A stretch of 64,000 nucleotides of DNA from Calycina herbarum (lineage: Eukaryota; Ascomycota; Leotiomycetes; Helotiales; Pezizellaceae), in contig LLEY01000052.1 in NCBI GenBank assembly GCA_001414485.1, positions 186,001 to 250,000 on the forward strand, in the 5' to 3' direction. The position numbers and the translations under genes are program-made. Position 1 is the first letter of the stretch. Every line of letters begins with the position of its first letter. Below, in pieces: positions 1 through 12,156 of the stretch. The notes beneath the pieces are model-generated. The model was not told where the DNA came from and did not search any database. It saw only the letters and a program-made list of their open reading frames with translations.

Positions 1-1001
1 TATACGTGACCGTCAGAGCCGCAACGCTTGGACGGATTTATGACGAGATTAAAGGCTCTTTATAGTTAGTAGGAATACCCCTTTTTCGTAGAGTATATAT
101 TCCGCATTCCCTCGTTCTTAGAACTGTAGCTTTAAATTCTCGAATATACACACATATACTCTTGTGCCTTTGCCTTCAGATATGGATCGTGACAATTAGT
201 AAGTATAGAATAAGGGACTCTATATAGCTTCGTAGCTTTACTATAGTTTATTTGTTTAGATAATCGAATAGCTTCGATAGCTAGGATAATTCGAGCTTCT
301 TAGGTTTAAGATTCTATTAGGTAGTTGTTAAGAAAACGCGTGTTAAAGTTAGAGGTAGTGGGGTAGGGAAAAAATTCACGAGGTCCTGATAATCACGAGG
401 TCCTGGTATACCACGTTATATAATTCGATGCCGAAATTTTTGGTTTTAAAATCTCTACACCTAACCCCTTTTTCTCGGTGGTGTGAGATTGTAAATTTCT
501 CGTCGCTCGCAATTGAACACCTCCATTCTACCATCCTCACATTTTAAACGTAATTCATGTTCTTCCTAAACCCGTAAAACCACCACCTAAAAGAGATACA
601 ATACATATACACCGCCCACCCATTATCCCCCACAGTCTACGTGCGATTACGTTGCAACTTCCTAAAGCGATTACGGAATGCATAGTTCAGCCTCAATGTA
701 GTTTTCCCCATGTGCAAGGAACCGTTTATCCAACAACCGAGAGAGCTCGACCTCGTATTTTTCTGAAAAACTGCACATTTATACGTTTTGCATGCTGTCT
801 TTTCGTAAACCATTGGTTGGAGCAATATCTGAATGGGGGTTGGAAATGCGATGTTACATGCCTGGTATTTTTATTTGAACGTTGCTTGCGGGTGTACTTG
901 ACGCAGGAGGGTCGATTTGGGATATATCCTCCTGTGTTTCCCTCCACCTTTTTTTAGGTCTCATTTCATTTTCGCTTTGAGGATTGGAACGGATTGTCAG
1001 A
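1..1001. other. AT-rich upstream region, no gene seen
   Basis: The first ~330 bases are AT-rich, full of stops on both strands, and look like degraded repeat DNA. A 13-base direct repeat (TCACGAGGTCCTG) occurs twice near 375-405. The stretch 600-1001 has only short overlapping frames on both strands and probably holds the promoter and leader of the secreted-protein gene that starts at 1002. Confidence 0.5.
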
Positions 1002-1932
1002 ATGGTGAAGTTTTCTCCATTCATAGCTGTTGCCGGTGCTTTGCTGGGGAGTGCCGTCTATGCAGAGGAGACGACGAGTTCAAGTCGGTCCTCCTTCTCT
1101 TTAACATATGAACCAAACTCTCTCCAGACTCCTCTCTCCCCAACAGTCCCACTCGCAAATTTCCGAAATAACATCTCTCCTCAGAATCTGCAACCTCCTC
1201 CCCCCTCCCAACCCCCACAAACCCCTACGCCCTCCACTGCCCCATCCCATCAACCTTCACAGTATCCTCCTACATCGGCACCACAAACCTCAGCACCACC
1301 CCCTCAACACCTCTAAACGTAACATTCCGACTCTCCTACGGAGACTCCGACCCCATCCTCCAATCCATGTACGGAAACAACGCATTCCACTGTCCCCGTC
1401 TAAATACCGGTACAAAATGGTCGTATTACGATGGAGAATGGGATCTCCTATGCGACAACAACGGCCTAGTCCGCGTCTTCACAGACGGAGAGGGGAACTT
1501 CGGGAAATATGGATTGAGGAGGTGGTTCTTTTGTGAGGAGGCTCCCGCGTACGCTTTTTCCCCCTTAACCCCTCCATCTTCTCCCATCAACCCTTAACTT
1601 CCCCCAATCCCCATCCCTACCCATCTTTCCCCACTAACACCCCCCCTCCCAGACGAGGAAAATACAAATACTACACCCTAGAAAACACGTCCGTAAACCT
1701 GACCATAGTCGACTCTCTCGACTGCACCACCTCAACCGATGGGATAAAAACATGTATACAGAACAAGCCCGTAACCTTCCCAGTACAAGCTTACGCACTA
1801 GGTGGGACGATGGGGTACTCAGCTATGGATGAGGAAGGGAGGGCCGTAACGAGTTGTACGAGTCGAGGACCGGGGAAGAACCCTATGGTTTTAAAAGAGG
1901 AGGGGTGTGCGTGGGGGGTTGGTAGTGTGTAG
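1002..1932 (+). CDS. small secreted cysteine-containing protein, unknown function
   Basis: Three exons give one closed frame: 1002-1083, 1185-1548 and 1653-1932 (241 aa). The ATG at 1002 is followed by a clear signal peptide (MVKFSPFIAVAGALLGSAVYA), so the product is likely secreted. Intron 1 (1084-1184, donor GTCGGT) is less certain than intron 2 (1549-1652, GTACGC..CAG with a CTAAC branch site), but both are needed to keep the frame and the phases close at TAG 1930. The mature part is Ser/Thr/Pro-rich at its start and then has scattered Cys residues and Trp/Tyr/Gly-rich segments (for example TKWSYYDGEWDLLCDNNG). I recognise no catalytic motif. Size and composition fit a secreted effector-like or cell-wall protein, but that is inference only. 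Confidence 0.6.
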
Positions 1933-2277
1933 ATTTGTATGAGGGAAAAGGAGGGTGCTATGAAGGGTGTTATTTGAAAATTGGAACGCGGCAAAGCAAC
2001 AAAAAAAGAAAGAAGATGTAGACGCAAAACTGGGTGCCTCAAAATTTAGAAAGGTTGTGAAATTGATTTTCTGCATTAGTAAATCTATCCACCAAGCAGT
2101 TGCCATGAAATGCTCCTCATCTATCCCGTAAATGCAATAGGTACATTTCACCTGAAAATGGCCAAGGCAAGCACAAAACCAGCTGCACCACTTCAAGGAA
2201 AAGCATTAGTCCAAAGCACATCATTTAGAAAGTGCAAAAAAGGAGTTGACGCAAAGAGTACCGCAGCAAATGATAAC
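1933..2277. other. intergenic, convergent 3' ends
   Basis: This gap lies between the stop of the secreted-protein gene (plus) and the stop of the sorbosone dehydrogenase-like gene (minus). Only shadow reading frames are present; I see no repeat or RNA gene. Confidence 0.5.
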
Positions 2278-3751
2278 TCACAGCCATGCCGCATTTTCAG
2301 ATCGCTTATTTATTCCAGTACTCTGTTGAGTCGCCGACGCCGGAGGAGCTTCCGAAGCGGCAGGTGTGGATTTACTCGTCTTCGCCATGACCCATAATTC
2401 ACCGGTTCTGTCAGAGGTGAACCATAGTCTTCCTTTGCTATCCAAAGACAAACCCACAGGTCGGAAACAATTCTGGGGGCACTTGGTAAGATCGGGATTT
2501 GCGATGATAGTTTTTGCTCCAGTTGTGCTGTTGGGAGGGGCAACGGGTTTGCCATTGGCGAAGGCGACAGATTGAATTCGATATCCGTCGGGAGGGCTGC
2601 GGTTCCTATGAATTCAATTAGCGCATTCAAATGGAGGGATGTCACAAAGAAGATACCAAGAGCCGTGGAACGAAACGTAGGCTTCAGATCCATTGGGTTG
2701 GAATTTGATGTCGAGGGGCGCATTGTGAGCGGGGAATGTCATGACAGGAGGAACACGGTCTCTGGCACAGAATGTATCGTTGACAGTGCTATTCTGCTCC
2801 ATCGAGAACTGGCTTCCGGTGGTCATACTGTCGAGATCTGGAATGTTGGTATTCCAAATGGCAAAGCAATTTGGATATCCGTAGTTGCCACCCTGGTTTT
2901 CGGTCGAACCGTTTAGGAATCCGTGATAGTTCATCTCCTCTCCAGGATTATCTTGATGGATGTCGACTCCATTTCTCTTTACATCGTCGGCCGAGTTCTC
3001 GACGCTGTATATGCCTCCGGTCAATGGCTCTTCTGCCACGCCAACTGAATTTCGAAGACCCCATCCCAAACGTCTACCTGTAGTTGTGAAATCGTATGGA
3101 GGAGAGGAGGAGGTAATGTTGCTGGTATTGAAGGCTCGGATTTGGGAATGGCCGAAATTTAGGACAGAAGCTACCTCATCTAGGTTCTTATCACTGCCAC
3201 GAGAGACAACCAGGATACCAGGTGCCTTCTGCGACATTAACAATGTTCGGGTTACATGATCCGCGTTTGTCATTCCGGTAATGATGGTCTGAGATGTGCT
3301 GCCCACCGTTCCATCTTTCGCATTGTAACTCCAAGCATGAACAGCGTCAACATCGGAGGCATAGAGGGTCTTTCCATCGTTCGAGAGCGCAATGCCATGG
3401 GAAAGCTATGATTGTTAGCACATGTCTGTAATTGAGAGGAAGAGAATAGCTTCTTACGTCTTGGGACTGGATCAAGTCGGTCTTGTTGGAAACTTCCAAA
3501 CAGGTACTTTCACCATCCTTGAAAGTGAGATGTGCGACGCCCTTGCCTTGCTCGACTAGAAGTAGATTGCCACTGGCATCAAAAAGAATTCCTCGTGGGC
3601 TTTCTAATCCGGTGTAGACTAATTGAGCGCTCCATCCATCTGAAAGTACAGGTGCGGGGTACGAGGGCTTGAGGTTGCAAGTCACTCTCTCAGTAGCTGT
3701 CTGGGCTCTGGCGAAGGACAAGAGAGCGCCGAGGAGGAGGGTAATCTGCAT
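2278..3751 (-). CDS. secreted glucose/L-sorbosone dehydrogenase-like protein (PQQ-type beta-propeller)
   Basis: Three exons on the minus strand, 3751-3458, 3405-2657 and 2605-2278, give 456 aa with exactly matching phases; both introns (52 and 51 nt) have GT..AG ends. The ATG at 3751 begins a signal peptide (MQITLLLGALLSFARAQ), so the enzyme is expected outside the cell. Motifs of the glucose/sorbosone dehydrogenase fold are visible: ESPRGILFDASGNLLLVEQG near the start, LSHGIALSNDGKTLYAS, GRRLGWGLRNSVGVA, and NAPLDIKFQPNGSEAYVSFHGSWNR..PDGYRI towards the end. Family members oxidise aldoses or aldehydes with pyrroloquinoline quinone; fungal secreted forms resemble CAZy AA12, but I cannot confirm this by search. 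In-frame Met codons upstream (3772 and beyond) exist, but the signal peptide favours 3751. The C-terminus is a Pro/Ala/Ser-rich tail. Confidence 0.85.
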
Positions 3752-4564
3752 GTCAAAGGCGTACTGCATCATGACGACGATGCCGTATGAAATAAATGCT
3801 GAGAGTAAGAGCAGGACAGGGAGAGTCGTACCGAGGAAGGATACTGATACCATGGGAAGAGGGGAGTCGACTTCAGCATTGAAGGCGACTCTAATAAACA
3901 AATGAATTACGATGCCAAGCAACAGGACCTACAGTGGTGAATAGAGATAGAGAGCCTGATCATAGTGAAGGAAGACAAGCAGAAGCCAAGTTCCAAGCGC
4001 AACCAATCGAGGAATGTTCATTGCTGTGTTTTGTACATGTTTTGAATTTCAACCTCTCAAGCCTCTGACGACCTTGGTCTTGGCATCACGTGCCTGGGGG
4101 AGCAGATCTCATTTCTGATGAATCAACACACACCAATTCCGGCAACATCGTCGTTATCGACAAAGGTTGGATAAGCACTGTAGCCAACCAGATACCTAGA
4201 TTTGCTTCAATATCTCTCCACTTGTATCCACTCTCGGCGCTGTTGTTGGCTCCTAAATTTGAGCCTCAGTGTCCCTTCGATGTTTCGTTGACCCCAATTG
4301 CGCCCCCGGACATCATTCAAACTTACCAATTTATCTATCTTTTTATTTTCCCTACATGCAATTGCCATCGAATTTCCCTGTCTTTGCGTTTCTATTGCTT
4401 CTCGTCACTCGAATTACAACGCGTTTTTATGAGAATTTCATTTCACAAGTTTCGAACCCAATCATTTCTCTCACCACCACGCACAAGACATATCTCAACC
4501 AGAGTATGGACACAAGCGCGTCACCGTGTTAGAACTCGCTCGTGTAGCCCTTCTATAAGGTTGT
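3752..4564. other. divergent promoter region
   Basis: About 0.8 kb separates the minus-strand dehydrogenase from the plus-strand ankyrin gene. Frames here are short and start on unlikely codons. I see no further gene; the region presumably carries both promoters. Confidence 0.45.
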
Positions 4565-7500
4565 ATGACAAACATTGCGATAAACGAGCGAGATCGGACA
4601 GCCCTCCAGCACACCATCGCTACTGATCCTTGGAGTGTGCCTCGTACACTAAAGCGCCTCGTTGAAGAAGGACATAACCCTCTAGCTCTCGACGATGAAA
4701 GAAACACTCTTTGTCACTCGGCAATTCTAACAGGTCGTCCGAATCAAGACACCCTGGAAGCCATTCTCGAATTTGGCGTCGATATCAATCAGCCTAACTA
4801 TGCGACGAGGACCCCTTTACATATTTCCGTCAGTTTAGGACCATTTGAACCACTTTCGGGTCATGTTCGTAACTGGGTCAGATGGATAATTTCAAGAGCT
4901 TGAATATCGACGTGAAGGACAATGATGGAATCACACCCCTGCATTTAGCATCCACGATATCGGACTCATATGTTGCTCTATTGCTCGATGAGGGAGCAGA
5001 TTTGCCTATAAAACCCGCGGAAGGCTTGACTTGTTTTCACTTTGCAGCCCGCGCAAGACAAAGTAACACCATTGGGCTACTCGTCACACAGAAGAATTTC
5101 TTGTCTCTCATCAATGCTAAAGATAAGAATGGCCGCACTGCATTACACTATGCTTGTCGTTCTGGTCGTCCAGAGACTGTGGCGCTTCTCCTAGAAGCAG
5201 AAGCAGATCCACGGAGCGTTGATGAGCATGGAAAGACTCCCTTTGAAGCATGCGCCGAGTTTGAATAGAGCAAGTTCTTTGGTGTGGGTACAGAAAGCCG
5301 GTTGGGATGGAGTATCAGTGGCTTTACTTGGAGGACAAACATGACTTGATAGGACCCGTGGTTCAAGCTACTGTGATCAAAATCGAAGACACTTCTCGAC
5401 CATGGGTCGAGTCGGGGAGAAAGCTCACTGAGCATTGGTCTGATGATCGTGACCAAGACAAAGACGTTATAAATACAACGCGAGATACATGCCGCTTGGA
5501 GGTAATTTTGGATATGTTGCTAGTAAGCAGTATGAAACTCTGCAACGAAATTTCCTGGCTGAATGAAACCTTAAAAAGAAGCATACTGCTTGCTGAAAGT
5601 TCCGAGCACATTTATTCGACTGCATGTTTGAAGCATATTCTAAATCAGATCGAAGATAGAACCTCAATATGCTCACCTCCGGAAAACCCAATGACCAAGT
5701 TGATCCCGGGCATATACAAAGACGATTTTCACGGTAGCACCCCCTCAGAAATCCACTATCTCGCCAAATATGGACTCGCACAACTCCTAGAAGAACGATG
5801 TTTTCCCAGAGAAACACCTCCAGCTCGAGAATCCCCCTTAATAACAGCATGCAGACGAAAGCTACCAAACATGGATGTACTCCGGATACTGGTCGAGAAG
5901 TTCTACGACGACTTCAACGCACAAAGTCAAGCCATAGCAGAAGGAGAAACCTACCTCGATCAAGAAGAGATAGACGGCGGTGATACCGCACTCTATATCC
6001 TCGCGTTAGGAGCTTATTGGTGGAGTGCCGCATTAGGAATTCCATATCTGGGAAGTCAAGCAGGGATTGACGTCAATCTACGTGATGATCTTGGGAATAC
6101 CCCTTTACATATTGCTTTGAGAATGCATTCTTGTTTTCAGGTGGAAACGGTCGAGGCGTTGATAGCCATTGGTGCTGATATTATCGCCGTGGATATGCAT
6201 GGAAAGGATTGTCTTACTCTAGCAACCAGCAACCCGAACTTAGTCAAGCTGCTCTTAGATCATGGCGTAGAAGTTACGCGGTCTGCCTTGATTGAGTATG
6301 TCGGATGTCTCAGTATTAAGAGTTTGAATCTCCTCCTTTCCACTGGTATGGACTCGAATTCACGAAAGGCCTCCGTTCGAACAACAGATAAAAACCCAAC
6401 TCAAGCCCCCGTCAAATTCAAGCGAGAATGGTATCCCCTCCACCACGCTCTATTCAAGCCCCAAGGCGGCCGTGACAACACCACCATGCAAAAAACAGTA
6501 AACGCACAGTCTGAAATCGTGACCTCCCTACTGAAATGTGGAGCAGATCCTTACGATATCTTCCACCAACCGCTCAAACTTCTTAAAGAGCAAGCAGACG
6601 CTCTATGGGTCAAAACAAGCCATTTCGTAGGTCTCACAGAGACAGAGCAGATTGAAAAATATTCTGTCAGATGGCCCTTTAGACTACGTGTGGTCGGTCA
6701 TCAATGCTCTTCTCCAAGATGGCTGTTTCGTGAAACCTATCCTCGGACTTCCAACTCTTGAGCTTGAGCTTAGAGATGATGAGGGGTGCACACTCCTTCT
6801 CTCGGGTTGTAAAAGTTCTCTGGGTGCGGACGCGAGTATAGAAACGAGTGTCAATTTGGAACTATTCGATAACACCGACAAAAACGCTCCTTTCTCCGAT
6901 CCCGAAGCTGTTACACCGTTTGAATACTTGCTTTCCAGAAGCGCGGATCCGATGGCGAGAGATAAATGGGGAAGAAATGCTTTACATCTTTTATTTCGAG
7001 CGAGGGACTACAATTGCACAATGAGGGGAGGTAAAGAGATACCACCTCGAATCGCAAACTCGGTTCAATATTTGATGAAAATAGCACCCGAATTAATACA
7101 ACAAAAAACTCATGAGGGCCTCACCCCTTTCCATATCGCACTCCTACGTCTCAAGAAATACAACTACCTCTCCCCTTTTACCAAAGTTGCACAGTTAGCA
7201 GACTCAGTTATGGATTTAATTTACCATGATGCGGACACTGACATCACATTCCCTGACGCAGGAGGGCCGTACTCTGGGGAGTCGGTCTTGAATTTTCTTG
7301 CTAAAGATCTGGTTTATGGACCGTGGGCGAAAGAGAGGAGAGGAATACTTAGATACCTCTTGCATCTAGGCGCTATTCCCTTCGGAGAGAACAACGAGGG
7401 GAAAACTCCTCGACAAGTTTTCGAGGAAGATTTTACGGCTGGGGAGACAGAGCCTAAAGGTGGACATTGGAGGAAGGGAGGCTTGTTGAGTAAGCAAGTG

Positions 7501-7614
7501 ATGGGGATGGGTGAAGGGAGAGGGGATATAGATGAGATTTTTTCTACTAGTTTAGAGTGTTACTTGGAATGCGCTAGCGAAAGTGGACTAGATAATATAC
7601 AATGGAGAATTTAA
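4565..7614 (+). pseudogene. large ankyrin-repeat protein gene with two frame breaks
   Basis: The translation is clearly ankyrin-rich: NTLCHSAILTGRPNQDTLEA, DNDGITPLHLASTISDSYVA, NGRTALHYACRSGRPETVAL, LGNTPLHIALRMHSCFQVET, WGRNALHLLFRA and EGLTPFHIALLRL. Exon 1 (4565-4828) joins exon 2 (from 4882) through a likely 53-nt intron (GTCAGT..CAG). The frame then breaks twice. At about 5266 TTTGAATAGAGCAAG reads EFE-stop, while the next frame continues EQVLWCGYRKPVGMEYQW without a gap in sense. At about 6650 the frame moves by one base in an A5 run (IEK to NILSDGPLDYVWS). No GT..AG pair of normal length explains either shift. The product would be about 1000 aa of cytoplasmic repeat protein of unknown partner. 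Either the gene is decaying, or one or both shifts are sequence errors; the second falls in a homopolymer. Confidence 0.7.
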
Positions 7615-8873
7615 ACACGATATCCCTTAGACCCTCCATTCACCACACGTGAGATCGAGTTCAGAAGTCTGGTCAAAAACTATATCCATTTAAAGTAAGA
7701 TCACACTAAAATCTAGGTAGCTTTAAACTACGATGCTACCAAACCAGTTTAGGAATACCAAGATATAAAATTACTAAAAACATATACTTCTCGTTCTACT
7801 ACTCTCTAATCCTCCGCCGTTTATAATGTACTAAATTGCGATTTTTTCGTTATATCTCTTTATATATAAGATAATTATTAAATTTCGGGTTCTATACCTA
7901 TTCGAGTAGGGTAAAAAGAATAATATAATGTCATAAATATATTGTCGTGTAAGGGCTGGAAATATGAGGTTAGGGACGTGTTATACTAAGGTCTTGGCAG
8001 TGAATGGAAGGTCTAAGTAAGGGATAGGAAATTTAGTGATACTTTGTAATTTTGAATGTATTGGGATGATTGAAGAATTTGACCTTGTTGTTTCTTTGTC
8101 TTCTGGTACAATTGTTGCAGGACAATTGTTGTAGGACATTGGCATATTTCTTGTAGTAATGAGAACGCTGGGTGCTAGTTAGCGATCACCCAGAGCACAA
8201 ACACTTCACAATCATTCGACAACCTGCTGTCCATAGATTTACTCTTAATTTTTATTATGACTTTGAATAACCTCCTCCTACTAATTGACAAAGTTATTTA
8301 GAATGCGCTAAAAGAATTAGGCGAGATAATGGACTCCGCCTCTACAAACGCCGATTTAAGGCACAGGCCACCCTACCAAAACCTCACCCTTTACACTGTA
8401 CCACGACACTATACCCGTCCAAATAAAATCGCAAAAATATAATAAAATGCTAATCGATTCCTAGAGCCATCTTGAAAAATTATATTAAGTCTTACAGCTT
8501 TTCAAGAAGTGATTGTGGTTGTATTTAGGTAAAAGCTGGTGTGCCACAAATCGGCATGTTTTTTCTTACCTTGTAGAGGCCAGTCAGCCACTACAACTTA
8601 GGCGGTCAACCCCCTGAATTTTAGCGTGTTGGCCACCGCAACATCCTGTGTCGCCAAGTGCTCAGCGCGTAGCGTGGATCTTCCACATAACATTTCTCAC
8701 AGTTCAATTATTTCCTCAGCCAGCTATGTAGCGAAAAGTTCAACGTCATTTCCGAAGGGTCAACTTGGCATCAAAACCCGCGAGCTGTCAGTTCTGACCT
8801 CTTTTATCAAGCGCCCGACAGGCAGCGCTTCATTTCCCCTTAGGGGCAAACGCCGTACCGTTGCAAGGCGATA
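7615..8873. other. AT-rich intergenic, no gene seen
   Basis: About 1.26 kb of AT-rich DNA without a convincing reading frame. A near repeat of AGGACAATTGTTG occurs twice at about 8120-8142. The frame from 8626 to 8874 begins on TTG, not ATG, and looks like a chance frame that touches the start of the next gene. Confidence 0.45.
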
Positions 8874-10767
8874 ATGTTAAAAAACTCCTGCAAAGTATTG
8901 AGTGGAAGGTTTTCTGTTCGCTCCAAATATGTCTTTCATTTGACAATACCACAAATAAGAACCATGTCGACTGAACTACCAAAAAGCACGTCGCAAAAGC
9001 CGCTGCAGCTCCCTAGTAAGTCATCCGAGAGAGGACAGAACTGGAAGCTCAAATTTTTAGATTTACAACACAACGATAATCTTTTTAATTTCACACGAGG
9101 CCGATTTGTTATCGATGAGGCATTTGAGATGTCCCAGCGTCATGTCAAATTCAATGTTAATGAGTTAGCTCGTGTCGCCGCCGAAGCTGTGGGGGCCAAA
9201 ATATGTGTGGGCATCGAAAAATACCCCGATGGCATGTACAACAAAGCAATGCTCCTCACCATGGACAACGGAACTCAAGTTGTAGCAAAAGTACCGAATC
9301 CAAATGCAGGAAAATCTCATTTCACCACAGCAAGTGAAGTGGCTACTATGGATTTCGTAAGTTCCCACGTTTTCCTTTATGAATAATCGGCCTCAGAACG
9401 CTAATTTCTTGTAGGTGCGGAATGTTCTTAAAACTCCGGTGCCAGAAGTGTTTGCTTGGAGTTCCAAAGCACAAGAAAATCCTGTCGGTGCAGAGTATAT
9501 TATCATGGAGAAACTCCCAGGCATTGAGCTTGAACGGGCTTGGCCAACTATGAAAACCGAAGATAGATTGGCTGTTGTTCAAGAAATCGCCGACTACCAA
9601 AAAGCTTGGACATCTGTTTCCTTCAAAAAGTACGGTGGTCTCTACTACTCAAAAGACCTCGTTTCGAGTCTAGAAAATGAACCCCTGTATACAGATGCAG
9701 ATGGCGTTGATGTCAAAGACCCAAGATTTTCTATTGGGCCATCTACCGGGCGGGAATTGATTGACAATGGAAGAGCGCGCGTGGAATTTGATAGGGGGCC
9801 ATGTAAGTCTCCGAGTCTTCCAATATTACAATTATGAGACTTACATTTACGAGGGAAAACGATCGAAGAATACCATGCAGCTATTGGGCATCGAGAAATC
9901 GCAGCAGTCAAACAACTCCCTCAGCTTCCCAAGTCATCAATCAGTCTCTTTGGACCAGGAACCTACATACCAACAAGAGAGAGAAAACTGAAAGCATTAC
10001 AATACTACCTCCAACTCATCAAATTCCTCATTCCCTCTGATCCTTCCATCACCTCATCCCATCTCTGGCACGGAGACCTACACGTCGCGAATATCTTCGT
10101 GAATCCCTTGAAGCCAACCGAGATAACCGGACTCATAGATTGGCAATCCACAGAACTCGCACCACTCTACTTTCATGCTCGACAGCCCCAAATTATCGAC
10201 TTGGATGGCCAACAATACGTGGGTCGTGAACGTCCAAAACTACCAGAAAACTTCGAGACCCTTGATGCGGAGGGGAAGAAACGTGCAAAGGCATTTTTCT
10301 TACGGCAATCACTATGTGCACTCTACAACACAATTGTGTACCGCAATAATCCACGACTTTACGCAGCGTTGGAATTCCAACAGACATTGAGCTACACACT
10401 CCTTCTATTACCCCGCAATATGGTCATTGATGGCGAAGCAAGCTATCTTTCTCAAGCAGCCGCACTGAAAGAAGAGTGGGACACAATTCCCGGGGCAAAA
10501 GGCTCACCATATCCCTGCTCCTTCGCCCCGGAGGAAATACAGGAGATGGAGGCTCATACAGAGGGGGCGCTCTTGGGAATGCAGGCTATGGAGGGGATTC
10601 GAGAAAGTCTTGAGAAGTTATTCCCCGAGCAGGGATGTGTGAGGGCGGAACTTTATGAAGATGCTATCGATGCATTGGGTCAGATGAAGGAGCAGGTTAT
10701 TGATGAGTTTGCGAAGAATGAAGAAGAGAGAGAGGTTTGGGAGAGGTGGTGGCCCTTTGGCACTTAG
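8874..10767 (+). CDS. mitochondrial APH-fold phosphotransferase, AIM9-like
   Basis: Three exons, 8874-9356, 9415-9802 and 9854-10767, give 594 aa with closing phases (introns of 58 and 51 nt). The N-terminus (MLKNSCKVLSGRFSVRSKYVF) is basic and Ser-rich, as expected for mitochondrial import. The body shows the aminoglycoside-phosphotransferase/protein-kinase-like fold: the ATP-binding Lys in QVVAKVPNPNAG, IIMEKLPGIELERAW, the catalytic-loop motif HLWHGDLHVANIFV and the metal-binding GLIDWQ. The arrangement and the late HARQPQIIDLDG segment match the fungal 'altered inheritance of mitochondria protein 9' family, whose true substrate is not known. The start ATG overlaps an upstream stop (TAATG). 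An alternative Met (MSTELPKS, position 8964) would lose the targeting peptide. Confidence 0.85.
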
Positions 10768-11379
10768 TATTGTAGATTATCTAGCTCTTATTGTACTAAA
10801 AGATTATCTTTGCACTGGGTGCACAAGACCTGGACTGGAATTGTGGTAGTTATATGAAGGAGAAGAAACGAACTTGCTAAGCGTGTTGAGTGATGCTGAT
10901 AGAAGCTCTATGAGATAGTAGGAGGGCGACACAATTAATTACTGGTGATTCAAGATAACTGTGGTGGTATTGCAAATATCCGAGAGCTGACTCAATGCGA
11001 TATATAACACTGTACATTAAGTTGTGGTGTAATAAAAACGAGCGTGCCGTTGGGAGATAAAGATGTTTCCTTAGTGCTCGGAGGTATTTATTGGGCGTTT
11101 ATATTTACTCGGAATTATTCATTGCCCCACAAAAAATTATTTCGGAAATAATTTACCGGAATATGTAAACCCTCGGAAATGTTTTTGGAAATACAAACTC
11201 GGAGATATATTCTCGGAAATATGTCCTTATATAAATCCCGGTTGCTCAAATTGACTCGCATAATTGTTTGTATTGTGCGAAACTCTTTCGAAGACTTGGA
11301 ATTTTTCGAGCTCGTTTATCTGGATTTCCTCAATGTAACCTGATAACACTCAATTGTATAGCAATTTCGATCAAGACCA
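10768..11379. repeat. intergenic with a repeated TCGGAAAT-type motif
   Basis: Between 11107 and 11222 a motif close to CTCGGAAAT recurs about five or six times at uneven spacing of roughly 10-40 bases (ACTCGGAATT, TTTCGGAAAT, CCTCGGAAAT, ACTCGGAGAT, TCTCGGAAAT). A TATATAAATCC string follows at 11229. No gene was seen. Confidence 0.4.
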
Positions 11380-12156
11380 TCAGTTCCCCGCGAAATATTC
11401 CTTTGCAACCCCAGCCCACAAGAACGAGATTAGGCAACAGCCTCCCAAGATGCTACAGGTACCGAAGAATCCCAATAGCCAACCCATAGTCATCATGAAA
11501 ACGTAGTATTGAAGCCAAGGGAAGATTCTAAATGACAGTGAGTGAGAATTCGTAGCCTCGTACTGATTCAAATGAAGGACGGAGTGAACTAACTGGTATC
11601 TGAGAATACCCTTGAATCTGCGCCAGTAATAGCCATAGTCACTCTCGCCGACCAATCTCTCCGAAGCTCGCAACTTCAGAAGCTCGTCCCTAACCCTGCA
11701 AAACAACTTGGGTTAGTGTATGAGTTGTGAAGTATCGACGGCGTGACAACTTACACATCCCAAAAGTCTTCATTATCAACCCAAGGAGATTTCCTGGGAC
11801 CAAGTCAGCAGTAGAAATAAGCTTGAGAAAGAAACACTTACCCGCCTAACCCAGACTTTCTTGTTGCGAAGACTCGTCTTTGGTCCTCCAGTCAGTCTCT
11901 GGAACGAAATCCAAACGAGTTATTGGACTTATAATTCGACCCTGTGATAAACAGTCAGTGTTATCTTAGAGAATGCCAGAGCCAGCGTAGATCGGGGACT
12001 TACCAGAATTCCATGGTGCTTGGTGATGGTCTTTCCCGATAACAATGTTAAGATCGGAAGTATTTCTTCTGGCAATGTCCAAGCTTACCTTTCCATTTTT
12101 TCAAACCACAGATCAAGTTCTTCAGAAGTGGCGTCATCCTTGGATCTTTCCGCCAT
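11380..12156 (-). pseudogene. broken gene for a C-terminally membrane-anchored protein with an LPEEIL motif
   Basis: The 3' end is well supported: exons 11841-region to 11793-11755 and 11695-11380 join with exact phases and read KSPWVDNEDFWDVVRDELLK and on to a hydrophobic C-terminus (YYVFMMTMGWLLGFFGTCSI, then a second Gly/Cys/Leu-rich part). Upstream, 12156-12004 joins 11941 through a good 62-nt intron and reads TKHHGILGRIISPITRLDF. Two defects interrupt it: an in-frame TAA at 12087-12085 between FEKMER and AWTLPEEILPIL, and a one-base shift near 11868 between DWRTKDESS and ATRKSGLGG. AWTLPEEILPIL resembles the start of an F-box, but this is a weak match. I do not recognise the family. The simplest reading is a recently inactivated gene. 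Confidence 0.55.

Noticed and set aside
5232..5300. A 35-nt intron (GTTTGA..TACAG) to bridge the ankyrin frame break
   Set aside because: Too short for splicing, and it would remove sense sequence (EQVLW) that continues well.
6620..6680. A 40-nt intron to bridge the second ankyrin break
   Set aside because: Below the size of every other intron here and with a weak GTCTCA donor; a one-base indel in an A run is simpler.
8626..8874. 82-codon plus-strand frame just before the AIM9-like gene
   Set aside because: It begins on TTG, has no domain and only touches the true start by a TAATG overlap.
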